Shown: piece by piece, positions 13,452-21,971 of the stretch | Position numbering within the stretch: the first letter of the stretch is position 1 | Layout of the letters: every line of letters begins with the position of its first letter | Assembly: GCA_964370795.1 (NCBI GenBank) | Contig: CAYJME010000027.1 | Location: 1-23,241, forward strand | Direction of reading: 5' to 3' | DNA from: JAHFOW01 sp964370795 | Lineage (GTDB): Bacteria > Planctomycetota > Brocadiia > Brocadiales > Brocadiaceae | Length of the DNA stretch: 23,241 nt | Position numbers and translations under genes: made by a program | The notes under the pieces: model-generated | What the model saw: the letters and a program-made list of their open reading frames with translations, nothing else | Database searches by the model: none | Told to the model about the DNA's origin: nothing

Positions 13452-14875
13452 GATTAAAGCGAAACATACGAATGATGTCAAAATACTTCATGCGGGATAA
13501 TCTTATCCTGACGGCGGGCGCGGGGCTGGGATTCTGTTCTTCCCTTGCGGTGACAAATAAACTCGAAAATGCCCTGACCATGGGAATTGGCGTTACCCTG
13601 GTTACCGCAGGAAGCTTCTGCATGGTCTATCCCTTTAAAAAACTGATATCCACGGCGGGGACGCATCATAAAATTTCCCTGCTCATGATTATTGTTTCTG
13701 TCTTTGTCGCTATCTTTGGTTTTTTTGCACAGGCGTTTGTTCCTGCAATCACAGCAAATATAAAGGCATACATAGACCTCATTACTACAAATTGCATCGT
13801 GCTTGCAGTCATTTCAGAAGGATTAACCGTTGATTTCTGGGAGGCGCAAAAGAAGATATTGAAGGCGTGTCTAGGATATTCTATCGCCCTCATTTTGCTT
13901 TCATTTTTACGAGAGCCCCTGGGCTTTGGAACGATTATGGGTTTTCATGCGCTTCCGGATGCGTTTCCACGGGTCGTCCTTATGGTTACCCCCGTAGGCG
14001 GATTTTTTGCGTTGGCAGCGTTCAGACTTTTGCTACGTCCGTTTCTCTTAAAGTCCGGGATCGTATATGCTGAAGCTTCTGCCTGTGAGTGTGCAGCATC
14101 TGAATGTGCCGCTCCGCCACCCGTATGTAAGCCTGCGCCTCTTGTCCTTGCAAAACGGGGATTTTCCAGAACTTCATATATAGCTATGGGACTTGGCGTC
14201 TGTCTGTTCGTCAGTCTTTTTATACATCTTCAAACAATTCCTACCCTGCATAAGTTTTACATTGCCCTGTTTCCCGTCCTGCTGAATGCGCTCTTCTTTG
14301 ACGGGATTGTGCTGAGCAAACTGCTGGGTATGTGTCCATTAATAAATAAGTCTCGCCAGATTGATGCGGCATGGAAGATGGGTGTGGCAGTGATTATTGT
14401 AACAACGTTATCAACAGCGCTGAACTGGATTGTCTATAACGGCGTGCTGGTGAGATGCAGTGATTTCCTGTCAAAGTATTCTCCTGTTTCCGTACGTCTG
14501 GAAAATATTTTCTATCTGACGGTTTTTATCGTTACTATTGCCGTGTTTGTGCAGATATTGAGCGTCCTCCTGAGAAAATTTGCGCGGAATGTATATGAGC
14601 AGATGGGGCAATTCCTGGAACTCATCACCGTTAACTGTATTGTCCTTGCCAGCGCCACATTTACCATCCCCACGGGGGCAACGTTTATGGTTACCACTGT
14701 GACGGCGCTGGGCTATGGGCTTCACTGGATGATGGTCATTGTCTGGCTTGCACTCTTAAGAAGACAGCGCCTGTTTGTTCCTACGACGGCGTGGGATGAA
14801 GATACCGTTGCTATCCTGCTTCTGGGCATCATGGCTGCCATATTTACGGGTATTGGAATGATACGATTATTTTAA
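13445..14875 (+). CDS. NqrD-NqrE (RnfE-RnfA) fusion, membrane subunits in one polypeptide
   Basis: This is a 476-residue membrane protein made of two homologous halves that are separate subunits elsewhere. Residues 1-205 match NqrD/RnfE (DNLILTAGAGLGFCSSLAV, ITTNCIVLAV). Residues 245-476 match NqrE/RnfA (FDGIVLSKLLGMCPLI, ITVNCIVLASATF). Cys31 and Cys117 in the first half and Cys297 and Cys398 in the second correspond to the four ligands of the intramembrane [2Fe-2S] centre described for Na+-NQR. The halves are joined by a soluble linker (about 207-242) containing four cysteines (214, 216, 221, 228) and a proline run. The reading frame is uninterrupted, so this is not a simple frameshift artefact. 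It overlaps nqrC by seven bases. Confidence 0.92.
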   Translation: MVGLKRNIRMMSKYFMRDNLILTAGAGLGFCSSLAVTNKLENALTMGIGVTLVTAGSFCMVYPFKKLISTAGTHHKISLLMIIVSVFVAIFGFFAQAFVPAITANIKAYIDLITTNCIVLAVISEGLTVDFWEAQKKILKACLGYSIALILLSFLREPLGFGTIMGFHALPDAFPRVVLMVTPVGGFFALAAFRLLLRPFLLKSGIVYAEASACECAASECAAPPPVCKPAPLVLAKRGFSRTSYIAMGLGVCLFVSLFIHLQTIPTLHKFYIALFPVLLNALFFDGIVLSKLLGMCPLINKSRQIDAAWKMGVAVIIVTTLSTALNWIVYNGVLVRCSDFLSKYSPVSVRLENIFYLTVFIVTIAVFVQILSVLLRKFARNVYEQMGQFLELITVNCIVLASATFTIPTGATFMVTTVTALGYGLHWMMVIVWLALLRRQRLFVPTTAWDEDTVAILLLGIMAAIFTGIGMIRLF

Positions 14876-14936
14876 GAGAAGGTGTGTTTGTGAAAACAAG
14901 TGCAAAAAATATTAAGATTGTTTGTGGAGGAATGCA

Positions 14937-16565
14937 ATGACCATACCTCTTATCTTAGGCGCTGGCATACTAGCCTTACTGGTATTGCTGCTCAGTATAT
15001 TCAGCGAGATTGCGTACCAATTCTTCGGTCGTGGCGAAAAACGCAAACTTACCATTGTAAGCGACGATGAATATAAGAAGGAATTAGATATTGAGGGTGG
15101 CGAGAGACTCCTTGCTTTGCTTCAGAACAGGGGTTTTAATATCCCGGCCGCTTGCGGCGGTATGGCAACCTGCGGACAATGTAAAGTAGAGCTTCACACC
15201 AATGTGGGTTCTTATACGGCGGTGGAAACGCCGCATTTTGACATGAAAACCCGCGAGGCTACCCGGAAATATTTAGAGGAAGGCGTTGGAGACGGCTATA
15301 TACGGCTGGCCTGTCAGGTCAGGGTTGAGAAGGATGTTTCGCTGTACTTACCAAAGGACACGCTGCATGTAAAGAAATATACAGCAAGGGTGATCAGGAA
15401 GATGCCGATCACCAGCGATAAGATGGAGATGTGGTTAAAACCATCAAAACCTGTTCAGTATAAACCTGGTCAATATATCCAGCTTGCCATTCCCGATGAT
15501 TTTGTGGAAGAGCACTATAAAAAATATGGTGATGCGATCAAGGAGTCATGCAAAAAGTCAGGAAAAGAGTTTATGCCCTATGTTCCCGGCGCCACGCTTT
15601 ACAGGGGATATTCACTCGCCTCTACGAAACCGTATCTTTTGAAACTTATCGTTCGTATGGCCCCGGCAGACCCTGCCATGCCGCTTGAAAAGGGCGGGCC
15701 TCCCTGTATTGGACCGAGTTGTGTGCATAGTTATATCCAGGAACAAACCTTGTGGAATTTCTTTCTGGGCGAAAAGATACGATTCACCGGTCCGTATGGT
15801 CATTTTACCTTGCGGGAACAACCGCATACCGCAGTGTTTGTAGCCGGCGGCGCTGGTTTGGCGCCTGTTTTTGCGCTTATGGAACAATGGTTTACGGAAG
15901 GACGTCAGGATAAGGCCATATTTTTTCTGGGTGAACGCCGATTCCAGGACATCCCGATACTCTATTTGCCGAAATGGTTAAAATGGCAGCGGGAGAATCC
16001 GAACTTTACGTTTATGCCGGTACTTTCTGGCGCATTCCGCGGTGATAATCCCGCCGAGATGAATGATATTGACAGAAAATGTTTCTACGATATTTCTCCG
16101 GAATCGCTCCGGATTGTTAAAGATTCAGGTCTTGTAGATGAACAAGGAACCAGGTGGAGAGGGGAGGTCGGATTTATCGGGCCGCTCCTGAAGAAATATC
16201 TTTCACCCGATCCCAATATTGTATTTTACCTCTGCGGTCCTGCGCCTATGACCGTTACCGTTATTGATGCTGCCGCCAACGGGCTGAATCTGAAAAAGGA
16301 AAATGCACTGTTTGATGATTTCACGGGTACGCTGACTCCATCAGTTGACCTCCTTTATCAAAAACTTGAAATCAAAGAAAAATTACTCGCCCAGAACATA
16401 CCCAATGCTGATAAGCTCATTGAAAAGGTCGGCACGATTCTCATCCTCCAGTTGATATTAAAAGATAAGATAGAAGAAAGCTATCGTTTCCTCGAACAAG
16501 TACGAGCGGCAATGAATAAATCCGTCCAGGAACTGGAATCAATGCTCAATCCTTACAAAAGCTAG
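14937..16565 (+). CDS. nqrF: NqrF, NADH-oxidising FAD/[2Fe-2S] subunit, with C-terminal extension
   Basis: NqrF is the electron entry subunit: NADH to FAD to [2Fe-2S]. The 542-residue protein has one N-terminal membrane helix (about 2-24) and a plant-type ferredoxin domain with ligands at Cys73, 79, 82 and 126 (AACGGMATCGQC...RLACQV). A ferredoxin-reductase FAD domain has RGYS at 223-226, and the NADH domain has AGGAGLAP at about 303-310 and CGPAPM near 433. FDDF near 459-462 is where family members usually stop; about 80 further, mostly helical residues follow. An internal stretch near residues 370-410 also seems longer than usual. The ATG at 14937 is chosen for its GGAGG six bases upstream, over an in-frame TTG five codons earlier. 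It ends the operon. Confidence 0.95.
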   Translation: MTIPLILGAGILALLVLLLSIFSEIAYQFFGRGEKRKLTIVSDDEYKKELDIEGGERLLALLQNRGFNIPAACGGMATCGQCKVELHTNVGSYTAVETPHFDMKTREATRKYLEEGVGDGYIRLACQVRVEKDVSLYLPKDTLHVKKYTARVIRKMPITSDKMEMWLKPSKPVQYKPGQYIQLAIPDDFVEEHYKKYGDAIKESCKKSGKEFMPYVPGATLYRGYSLASTKPYLLKLIVRMAPADPAMPLEKGGPPCIGPSCVHSYIQEQTLWNFFLGEKIRFTGPYGHFTLREQPHTAVFVAGGAGLAPVFALMEQWFTEGRQDKAIFFLGERRFQDIPILYLPKWLKWQRENPNFTFMPVLSGAFRGDNPAEMNDIDRKCFYDISPESLRIVKDSGLVDEQGTRWRGEVGFIGPLLKKYLSPDPNIVFYLCGPAPMTVTVIDAAANGLNLKKENALFDDFTGTLTPSVDLLYQKLEIKEKLLAQNIPNADKLIEKVGTILILQLILKDKIEESYRFLEQVRAAMNKSVQELESMLNPYKS

Positions 16566-16637
16566 TGAGTTTGTTATAGTATTGGCACGAAAATACCCCC
16601 TCACCCAGACACTCTCCCACAAGGGGCGAGGGAATTA

Positions 16638-16658
16638 TCCCTCCCTTGATGGGAGGGA
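16638..16658. repeat. G+C-rich inverted repeat, TCCCTCCC stem
   Basis: TCCCTCCC, loop TTGAT, and GGGAGGGA form a perfect 8-bp stem, followed by another AGGGAGGG. Together with the CCCTCACCC...GGGGCGAGGG segment just before it (about 16599-16632) it looks like a dispersed intergenic repeat. It may also act as the terminator hairpin of the redox operon, although no T-run follows directly. Confidence 0.5.
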
Positions 16659-16692
16659 TAAAGGGAGGGTGATATATTTTCATGCTCTTTTG

Positions 16693-16707
16693 TGAGCCTT
16701 TGGCTCA
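16693..16707. repeat. Small inverted repeat TGAGCC/GGCTCA
   Basis: A 6-bp perfect stem with a TTT loop. It lies between the G+C-rich repeat and a run of eight or more T at 16732-16740. Confidence 0.35.
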
Positions 16708-16785
16708 TGTGAGTTTACTCTGTAAAAACATCTTTTTTTTGTAAGTTTTTGTTTATTAAAAACCGCTAAATCCGAAAAACGATAG

Positions 16786-16831
16786 ACGAGGGACGATAGA
16801 CGGGACACATCCTTTGTCCTTCGTCCCTCGT
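16786..16831. repeat. Inverted repeat with 11-bp arms, ACGAGGGACGA type
   Basis: ACGAGGGACGA (16786-16796) and its exact complement TCGTCCCTCGT (16821-16831) flank 24 bases that contain a partly matching GGGACA/TGTCC pair, allowing an extended hairpin. The look is of a small dispersed repeat, not an insertion-sequence end. Confidence 0.6.
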
Positions 16832-17067
16832 TTGATACTTTGTTAAAAGAACAAAAGATCGTATTGTTATTGAGTATCTCTTTGGTTGCGGCTACGCCGT
16901 ACTAGGAGATATCAGGGATTCGTTTTCCTGATTTATCCTGTTTTGTAATAGTTATACCTGGTTCTTGAAATCTTCAAGAATATTTTTTGATTTTAATCGT
17001 CTATCATCATATCCCGATATCCTGTGAAAACATCAAAAAATACTAGTGGACATTGGTTTGTCAGGGG

Positions 17068-17094
17068 GGTAATATTACCGACTTAAATAAAGTC
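17068..17094. promoter_or_regulatory. 12-bp palindrome plus adjacent small inverted repeat upstream of the permease
   Basis: GGTAATATTACC is a perfect 12-bp palindrome (17068-17079). It is followed directly by GACTT-AAATA-AAGTC (17080-17094). They end about 45 bases before the permease start and could be an operator for a dimeric regulator; function is inference. Confidence 0.35.
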
Positions 17095-17139
17095 TAAAAC
17101 ACGAGAGTTAGAAGGGGGGGGATTCTACATTCTGAAATT

Positions 17140-18621
17140 ATGAAGAAGTTGTTCGTTAAAAAGACGCTGCGCGACCTGGCCGAAGAATCAAACCATCATC
17201 ATTTTAAACGGGTATTAGGCCCCGTTTCATTAACAGCCCTGGGGATTGGCGCTGTTATTGGCGCTGGCATATTTGTTTTAACCGGTCTGGCAGCGAAGGA
17301 ATTTGCCGGCCCCGGTTTGATCCTCTCCTTTGTCCTTTCCGGTCTTGCCTGTATTTTTGTGGCCCTCTGTTACGCTGAATTCGCATCAATGGTTCCGATG
17401 GCTGGCAGCGCTTATACGTATGCTTATGCAGGATTGGGCGAGATCTTTGCATGGATTATTGGATGGGACCTTATCCTTGAATATTCCCTTGCATCAAGTC
17501 TCGTGGCTGTTGGGTGGTCGCACTACTTTGTTAATTTACTGGGGATATTTGGGATACACATTCCTCCCTGGCTTACCACTGATTACTGGACGTTATCGCA
17601 CCAATCCCATGAGTTGTTTGCCCGGATAGTACCTCACCTCTGCGGAGTACCCATTGTTTTTAATCTGCCGGCAGCGCTTGTCATTGTTGCCATTACCGCA
17701 TTGCTGGTCGTTGGTATAAAAGAGAGCGCCCATTTCAACAATATCATTGTCGGGATAAAGCTTGCGGTAATATTTCTGGTGATTATCGCCGGGTGGTTTT
17801 ATGTCAAGAATGAAAATTGGGGAAATAGCTGGCAGACCTTTGCGCCATTTGGAGCCGCTGGTATTGGCACCGGCGCAGCGTATGTTTTTTTTGCTTATAT
17901 CGGTTTTGATGCGGTTTCGACGACTGCGCAGGAGGCAAGAAAACCACAGCGAGATGTGCCCATTGGTATTATTGTATCTCTGGTTTTGTGTACCGTGTTA
18001 TACATCGCTGTTACGGCAGTCCTTACGGGGATGGTTTATTACAAGAACATCAATATCGATGCCCCGCTGGCTGACGCCTTTAGCCGATATGGATTGGTAA
18101 AGATATCGTTTTTTATTTCTGTTGGGGCTGTTGCAGGTCTTACCAGTGTATTGCTGGTCTTGCTTATGAGTCAGGCGCGGATATTCTGGGCCATGGCAAG
18201 GGATGGCCTCCTCTCTGAACGGGTCTTTGCGGCAGTTCATCCCCGGTTTGGAACCCCCTATATATCCACCATAATTGTTGGCGCATGTGTTGCCATAACC
18301 GCCAGTTGTTTTCCTATAGAAGAAATTGCAAAATTAGTTAACATCGGAACACTGCTCGCCTTTTGCCTTGTTGCTGCTGCGGTTATTATCCTGCGCATTA
18401 AGGACCCCCATCACCCCCGCGCGTTTAGATGTCCCTTCGTTCCCGTAATTCCAATCCTGGGCATTGTTTCATGCGGTTATATGATGATCCGCCTGGAATT
18501 TTCCACCTGGCTCAGACTCATTGTCTGGTTAGCGGTTGGATCAATTATATATTTTTCTTATAGTAGACGACACAGCAAACTCGCGAAGAAACATGCCCTG
18601 ATGGAGAAACAGAATGAGTAG
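17140..18621 (+). CDS. APC-superfamily amino acid permease (cationic amino acid transporter-like)
   Basis: This is a 493-residue integral membrane protein with about 12 or more hydrophobic helices. The first helix carries the unwound substrate-binding motif GIGAVIGAGIFVLTG, typical of APC permeases; FVALCYAEFASMVPMAGSAYTYAY on helices 2-3 and the FFAYIGFDAVSTTAQEARKPQRDVPIGI segment are also characteristic. The latter is the strongly conserved CAT/YfnA-like signature. The substrate is probably an amino acid taken up or exchanged with protons; the exact one cannot be read. The G-rich AGAAGGGGGGGG stretch 20-30 bases upstream is too distant for a normal ribosome site. The last eight bases overlap the start of rodA, so the two are co-translated despite unrelated roles. 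Confidence 0.93.
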   Translation: MKKLFVKKTLRDLAEESNHHHFKRVLGPVSLTALGIGAVIGAGIFVLTGLAAKEFAGPGLILSFVLSGLACIFVALCYAEFASMVPMAGSAYTYAYAGLGEIFAWIIGWDLILEYSLASSLVAVGWSHYFVNLLGIFGIHIPPWLTTDYWTLSHQSHELFARIVPHLCGVPIVFNLPAALVIVAITALLVVGIKESAHFNNIIVGIKLAVIFLVIIAGWFYVKNENWGNSWQTFAPFGAAGIGTGAAYVFFAYIGFDAVSTTAQEARKPQRDVPIGIIVSLVLCTVLYIAVTAVLTGMVYYKNINIDAPLADAFSRYGLVKISFFISVGAVAGLTSVLLVLLMSQARIFWAMARDGLLSERVFAAVHPRFGTPYISTIIVGACVAITASCFPIEEIAKLVNIGTLLAFCLVAAAVIILRIKDPHHPRAFRCPFVPVIPILGIVSCGYMMIRLEFSTWLRLIVWLAVGSIIYFSYSRRHSKLAKKHALMEKQNE

Positions 18622-19723
18622 TGTAAATACAAGAAATTTTGATTGGTTTATGTTTCCTGTCGTGTGCGTCATTCTGACCGTGGGGATATTCTTTGTCTGG
18701 AGCGCATCGTCAGAAAAGTTTTTGTTTAAACAACTTGTCTGGATTGCGATAGGGTTTACCCTTTTCTTTACCCTCCTCTATTTCGATTACCTTTCATTTG
18801 CCCACTTTGCTTATATCATTTATGCATGTGTGCTCTTTCTTTTAATCCTTCTCCTGGGTCTTGGAGCCGCAGTGAAAGGTTCGCAACGATGGTTCTCCAT
18901 CGGTTCTTTTTCATTCCAACCATCGGAGTTTATGAAGATTACCCTGGTGCTTACCCTTGCGCGGTATCTCAGGTACAAAAAATACAATCCCGGTCTTTTC
19001 GACATCGGGTTTGCTCTTCTCTTAACATTAATACCCATGTTACTGATTATGAAGCAACCAGACTTGGGTACTGCGCTCGTCCTGGTTCCTGTCTTTTTTG
19101 CTATCATATACACCGCAGGCATTCGAGTTGGCCATTTGCTGTTGCTTGTTGGCGCTGGAATGGGTATTTCGCCTTTACTCTGGATGTTTGCGTTAAAACC
19201 GTATCAAAAAATGCGGATTATCGGTTTTCTCTGGCCTGACAAGACAACTGATTGGGGCGCGGGGTATCACCGGCTACAGTCCCTTATTGCCGTTGGCTCA
19301 GGAGGGTTATTTGGGGCGGGATGGGGGAATGGCACGCAGAATAAGATGAATTTTCTGCCAGAACGTCACACGGATTTTATTTTTGCCGTTATTGCTGAAG
19401 AATGGGGATTTTTGCGGGCATGTTTTCTTCTGATTATCTACATTACCTTTATTGCCTGCGGCGTTGGCATAGCGCGAAATACACGGGAACCTTACGGACG
19501 GCTTGTTGTCACCGGGCTTGTCACAATGTTTGCAACGCAAATAATGGTTAATATTGGTATGACCCTGGGGGTTGCCCCTATCGTGGGGATCACGCTTCCT
19601 TTTATCAGTTACGGCGGTTCTTCCATGCTCACATCCTTTATCGCCCTTTCTATTATCTTCAATATCAAAATGCATTCGAAGATCGATCTTGCATCGAGAA
19701 GTCTTTATGATGCACGACATTGA
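18614..19723 (+). CDS. rodA: Rod shape-determining SEDS protein RodA
   Basis: RodA is a SEDS-family peptidoglycan glycosyltransferase that polymerises lipid II during elongation with a class B PBP. The 369-residue polytopic protein has AAVKGSQRWFSIGSFSFQPSEFMK, the QPDLGTAL motif, GWGNGTQNKMNFLPERHTDF with the essential Asp254, and a C-terminal PFISYGGSSML. The overall size and short N-terminus fit RodA better than FtsW. The start codon lies in the end of the permease gene. The usual partners mreBCD and mrdA are not in the window; a large radical SAM gene follows, a neighbour known beside rodA in other bacteria. Confidence 0.93.
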   Translation: MSSVNTRNFDWFMFPVVCVILTVGIFFVWSASSEKFLFKQLVWIAIGFTLFFTLLYFDYLSFAHFAYIIYACVLFLLILLLGLGAAVKGSQRWFSIGSFSFQPSEFMKITLVLTLARYLRYKKYNPGLFDIGFALLLTLIPMLLIMKQPDLGTALVLVPVFFAIIYTAGIRVGHLLLLVGAGMGISPLLWMFALKPYQKMRIIGFLWPDKTTDWGAGYHRLQSLIAVGSGGLFGAGWGNGTQNKMNFLPERHTDFIFAVIAEEWGFLRACFLLIIYITFIACGVGIARNTREPYGRLVVTGLVTMFATQIMVNIGMTLGVAPIVGITLPFISYGGSSMLTSFIALSIIFNIKMHSKIDLASRSLYDARH

Positions 19724-19989
19724 TGACTCTGCCTGTTTAGTCCTGTCAGGCAAAATTGCTATACCATAAGCAATCTGTCAGCTTTAAATCATACTTGTCT
19801 TCCTCCGACTCCTTCGTGGGCTGCAGTATTGTTTTTTTCAAAAAACTAAATTGTTACCATCATTTGAACACCGGCAATACAATAAAGAGTACAGTGAAAC
19901 AATACTTGCTTAATGCTTAATTTCTTATTATTATCAAACAACTATTTGTTTTGATACGAAAAATTAATTTCCTCTAATTTACAATATAT
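19724..19989. other. 266-bp intergenic region after rodA
   Basis: It contains a 6-bp inverted repeat TGCCTG/CAGGCA (19730-19752) just after the rodA stop, a possible weak terminator without a T-run, and an AT-rich hairpin GTTTTTT/AAAAAAC near 19829. The last 100 bases are very AT-rich and should hold the promoter of the radical SAM gene, but no convincing -35/-10 pair with normal spacing was found. Confidence 0.5.
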
Positions 19990-21834
19990 ATGAAGACACT
20001 AAAACAATTTGTAACAGAAAATATATTGCCACTTGTAGAAACGCCGGGACAGTACACCGGCGGGGAGTGGAATTCCATCGTTAAAAATCGTGAGCATGCT
20101 GATATTACAATAGCATTGTCATTTCCTGATACCTACAGCATCGGCATGTCGCATCTGGGAATGCAGATCCTTTATGGGCTCCTCAACGAGAGAAACGATA
20201 CCGTCTGCGAAAGGGTGTTTGCACCCCTGGATGATATGGAATCGCTCATGAGGAGACACGAGATGCCCCTCTTTTCCCTGGAAACCTACACGCCCATAAA
20301 GGAATTCGATATTGTGGGCTTTTCGATCCAATATGAGTTATCATATACCAACGTCCTGAATATGATGGATCTTGCAGGGATTCCTGTCCTGGCATCTGAA
20401 CGGAATGAATCATGTCCCCTTATCATTGCAGGAGGGCCGGCAGCTATCTCTCCTGAACCTCTGGCGGATTTTATTGATATCTTTCTTGTCGGCGATGGTG
20501 AAGAGAGTGTGCCTCAGTTTGTTGAACTGTATAAAGAAGCGAAGCGAAAAAAACTACCACGTAAAGAAAAAATCGTGAGCATCGTCCAGGCTATGAAAAA
20601 TGCCTATGCCCCTTCATTGTACGAGGTTTCGTATCATAGCGACAATACGATAAAAGAAATACGCCCCACAATATCCGGTTTACCATTACTCATACGTTCT
20701 GCCTCGGTAAGGGATTTAAACAAGACCTATTATCCGATCAGACCCATTGTACCATATGTGAAAACCATTCATGACCGTATTACTATTGAGGTCATGCGCG
20801 GCTGCACGCAGGGATGTCGTTTTTGCCAGGCAGGGATGAGCAAGCGGCCTACCCGTCCCCGTACGGTAGAAAATATCATTAAACTGGCAGAACAAAGCTA
20901 TGCGAACACGGGGCATAACGAAATATCACTTGCGTCTCTTTCGATTAGCGACTATCCATTTTTAAAGCCATTGATGGAACAAATGAACGCCATTTTCAGC
21001 CCAAGGCAGGTAAATATATCGTTTCCATCCCTGCGCGTAAATGAACAGCTTGTCCTTTTGCCATCCATGCTGAATACGGTTCGTAAGTCCGGGCTTACCC
21101 TTGCGCCAGAAGCTGCAACCCAGACGCTCAGAAGAATTATCAATAAAAATATTACCGATGAAGACCTCTATAAGGGGATTGAGGAGGCGTTCAAACAGGG
21201 CTGGAATCTGGTAAAGTTGTATTTTATGGTAGGGCTGCCTACGGAGACGGACGATGATATCGATGCCATGGTACGACTCGCTTGCAATGTTTCTGACTTG
21301 AAGAAGAAGACCGGCGGACATTTTGGGGAGGTTAACATCAGCATTGCGCCCTTCGTGCCAAAGGCGCATACCCCTTTTCAGTGGCATCCCATGGTGACCT
21401 TGGAGAGGATTAAGGAGATCCGAAGGAGATTATATGACATGAATCGGCGACGATGCATTCATATTAAATTCCACAACGTGGAGCGCAGTATTCTGGAAGG
21501 CATATTTGCGCGGGGAGATCGAAGGCTGGGAAGGGTCATTTATGCGGCATGGCAGGATGGATGTAAATTTGATGCATGGGAAGAACATTTTAATTTTCAG
21601 AAGTGGCTTGATGCTTTTCAGAAGGTTGGAATAGATTGGACTTTTTATGCACACCGGCAGAGAAGGGATGATGAAATATTTCCTTGGGAGCATATTAGCT
21701 GCGGCATTGTAAAATCGTTTCTTATGGAGGAGAGAGACAAATCTTTAAGCATGGACATCACCACTGATTGTCGTATTGATAAATGCCCGGAATGCGGAAG
21801 TTGCATCCGTTCTAAGAATTTTTGCGCCGCATAA
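19990..21834 (+). CDS. B12-binding-domain-type radical SAM protein (TIGR03960-like)
   Basis: This is a 614-residue soluble enzyme. Residues 35-190 form a Rossmann-like B12-binding-type domain (SFPDTYSIGMSHLGMQILYG, FDIVGFSIQYELSYTN, IIAGGPAAISPEPLADFID, FLVGDGEESV). The radical SAM barrel follows with IEVMRGCTQGCRFCQAGM, ligands Cys272, Cys276 and Cys279, then EISLASLSISDYP, LAPEAATQTLRRIINK and KLYFMVGLPTETDDD. The C-terminus ends with a small cysteine cluster (CRIDKCPECGSC...C). This matches the uncharacterised family often encoded with a DUF2344 protein, RNase G and rplU; none of these follows here. The reaction is unknown. The ATG is in an AT-rich context with no Shine-Dalgarno. The weak conserved link to rodA supports a cell-envelope or ribosome-related housekeeping role, but this is inference. 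Confidence 0.92.
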   Translation: MKTLKQFVTENILPLVETPGQYTGGEWNSIVKNREHADITIALSFPDTYSIGMSHLGMQILYGLLNERNDTVCERVFAPLDDMESLMRRHEMPLFSLETYTPIKEFDIVGFSIQYELSYTNVLNMMDLAGIPVLASERNESCPLIIAGGPAAISPEPLADFIDIFLVGDGEESVPQFVELYKEAKRKKLPRKEKIVSIVQAMKNAYAPSLYEVSYHSDNTIKEIRPTISGLPLLIRSASVRDLNKTYYPIRPIVPYVKTIHDRITIEVMRGCTQGCRFCQAGMSKRPTRPRTVENIIKLAEQSYANTGHNEISLASLSISDYPFLKPLMEQMNAIFSPRQVNISFPSLRVNEQLVLLPSMLNTVRKSGLTLAPEAATQTLRRIINKNITDEDLYKGIEEAFKQGWNLVKLYFMVGLPTETDDDIDAMVRLACNVSDLKKKTGGHFGEVNISIAPFVPKAHTPFQWHPMVTLERIKEIRRRLYDMNRRRCIHIKFHNVERSILEGIFARGDRRLGRVIYAAWQDGCKFDAWEEHFNFQKWLDAFQKVGIDWTFYAHRQRRDDEIFPWEHISCGIVKSFLMEERDKSLSMDITTDCRIDKCPECGSCIRSKNFCAA

Positions 21835-21846
21835 GAATAAAAATAT

Positions 21847-21927
21847 GGTAGGAGTCATCTCCGGACGGCGATGGAAAATGCCCACCGGTGAGCATGAACC
21901 GGTCGCCAACAGGAGTTGGCTCCTACC
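21847..21927. repeat. REP-like inverted-repeat element between the radical SAM gene and folK
   Basis: The outer arms GGTAGGAG (21847-21854) and CTCCTACC (21920-21927) are exact complements. Inside the right arm GCCAAC-AGGA-GTTGGC (21905-21920) forms its own hairpin, and ACCGGT occurs twice in the middle. It resembles dispersed extragenic palindromes with a 'GTAGGAG...' end seen in many bacterial genomes. Confidence 0.6.
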
Positions 21928-21971
21928 GCGTAAGGTTTTTAATATTTTCTTTTCAAAGAAATAAGGTTTTT

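Larger units (their letters stand above)
16566..17139. other. 574-bp intergenic region, hairpin-rich, no gene seen
   Basis: No credible coding frame or tRNA was found. It holds several inverted repeats given separately (16638-16658, 16693-16707, 16786-16831, 17068-17079) and short segments such as CGGCTACGCCG near 16890 that look like common dispersed repeat debris. It separates the redox operon from the permease gene, so a terminator of the former and promoter of the latter are expected. A T-run at 16732-16740 follows the hairpin at 16693-16707 but is 24 bases away. Confidence 0.7.

Noticed and set aside
16566..17139. tRNA or small RNA gene in the long gap
   Set aside because: No cloverleaf-like arrangement or CCA end could be found; the hairpins are explained by short inverted repeats.
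19951..19985. TTGATA and TACAAT boxes before the large radical SAM gene
   Set aside because: The spacer would be 23 bases and the transcript would start at the ATG itself; not convincing without start-site data.
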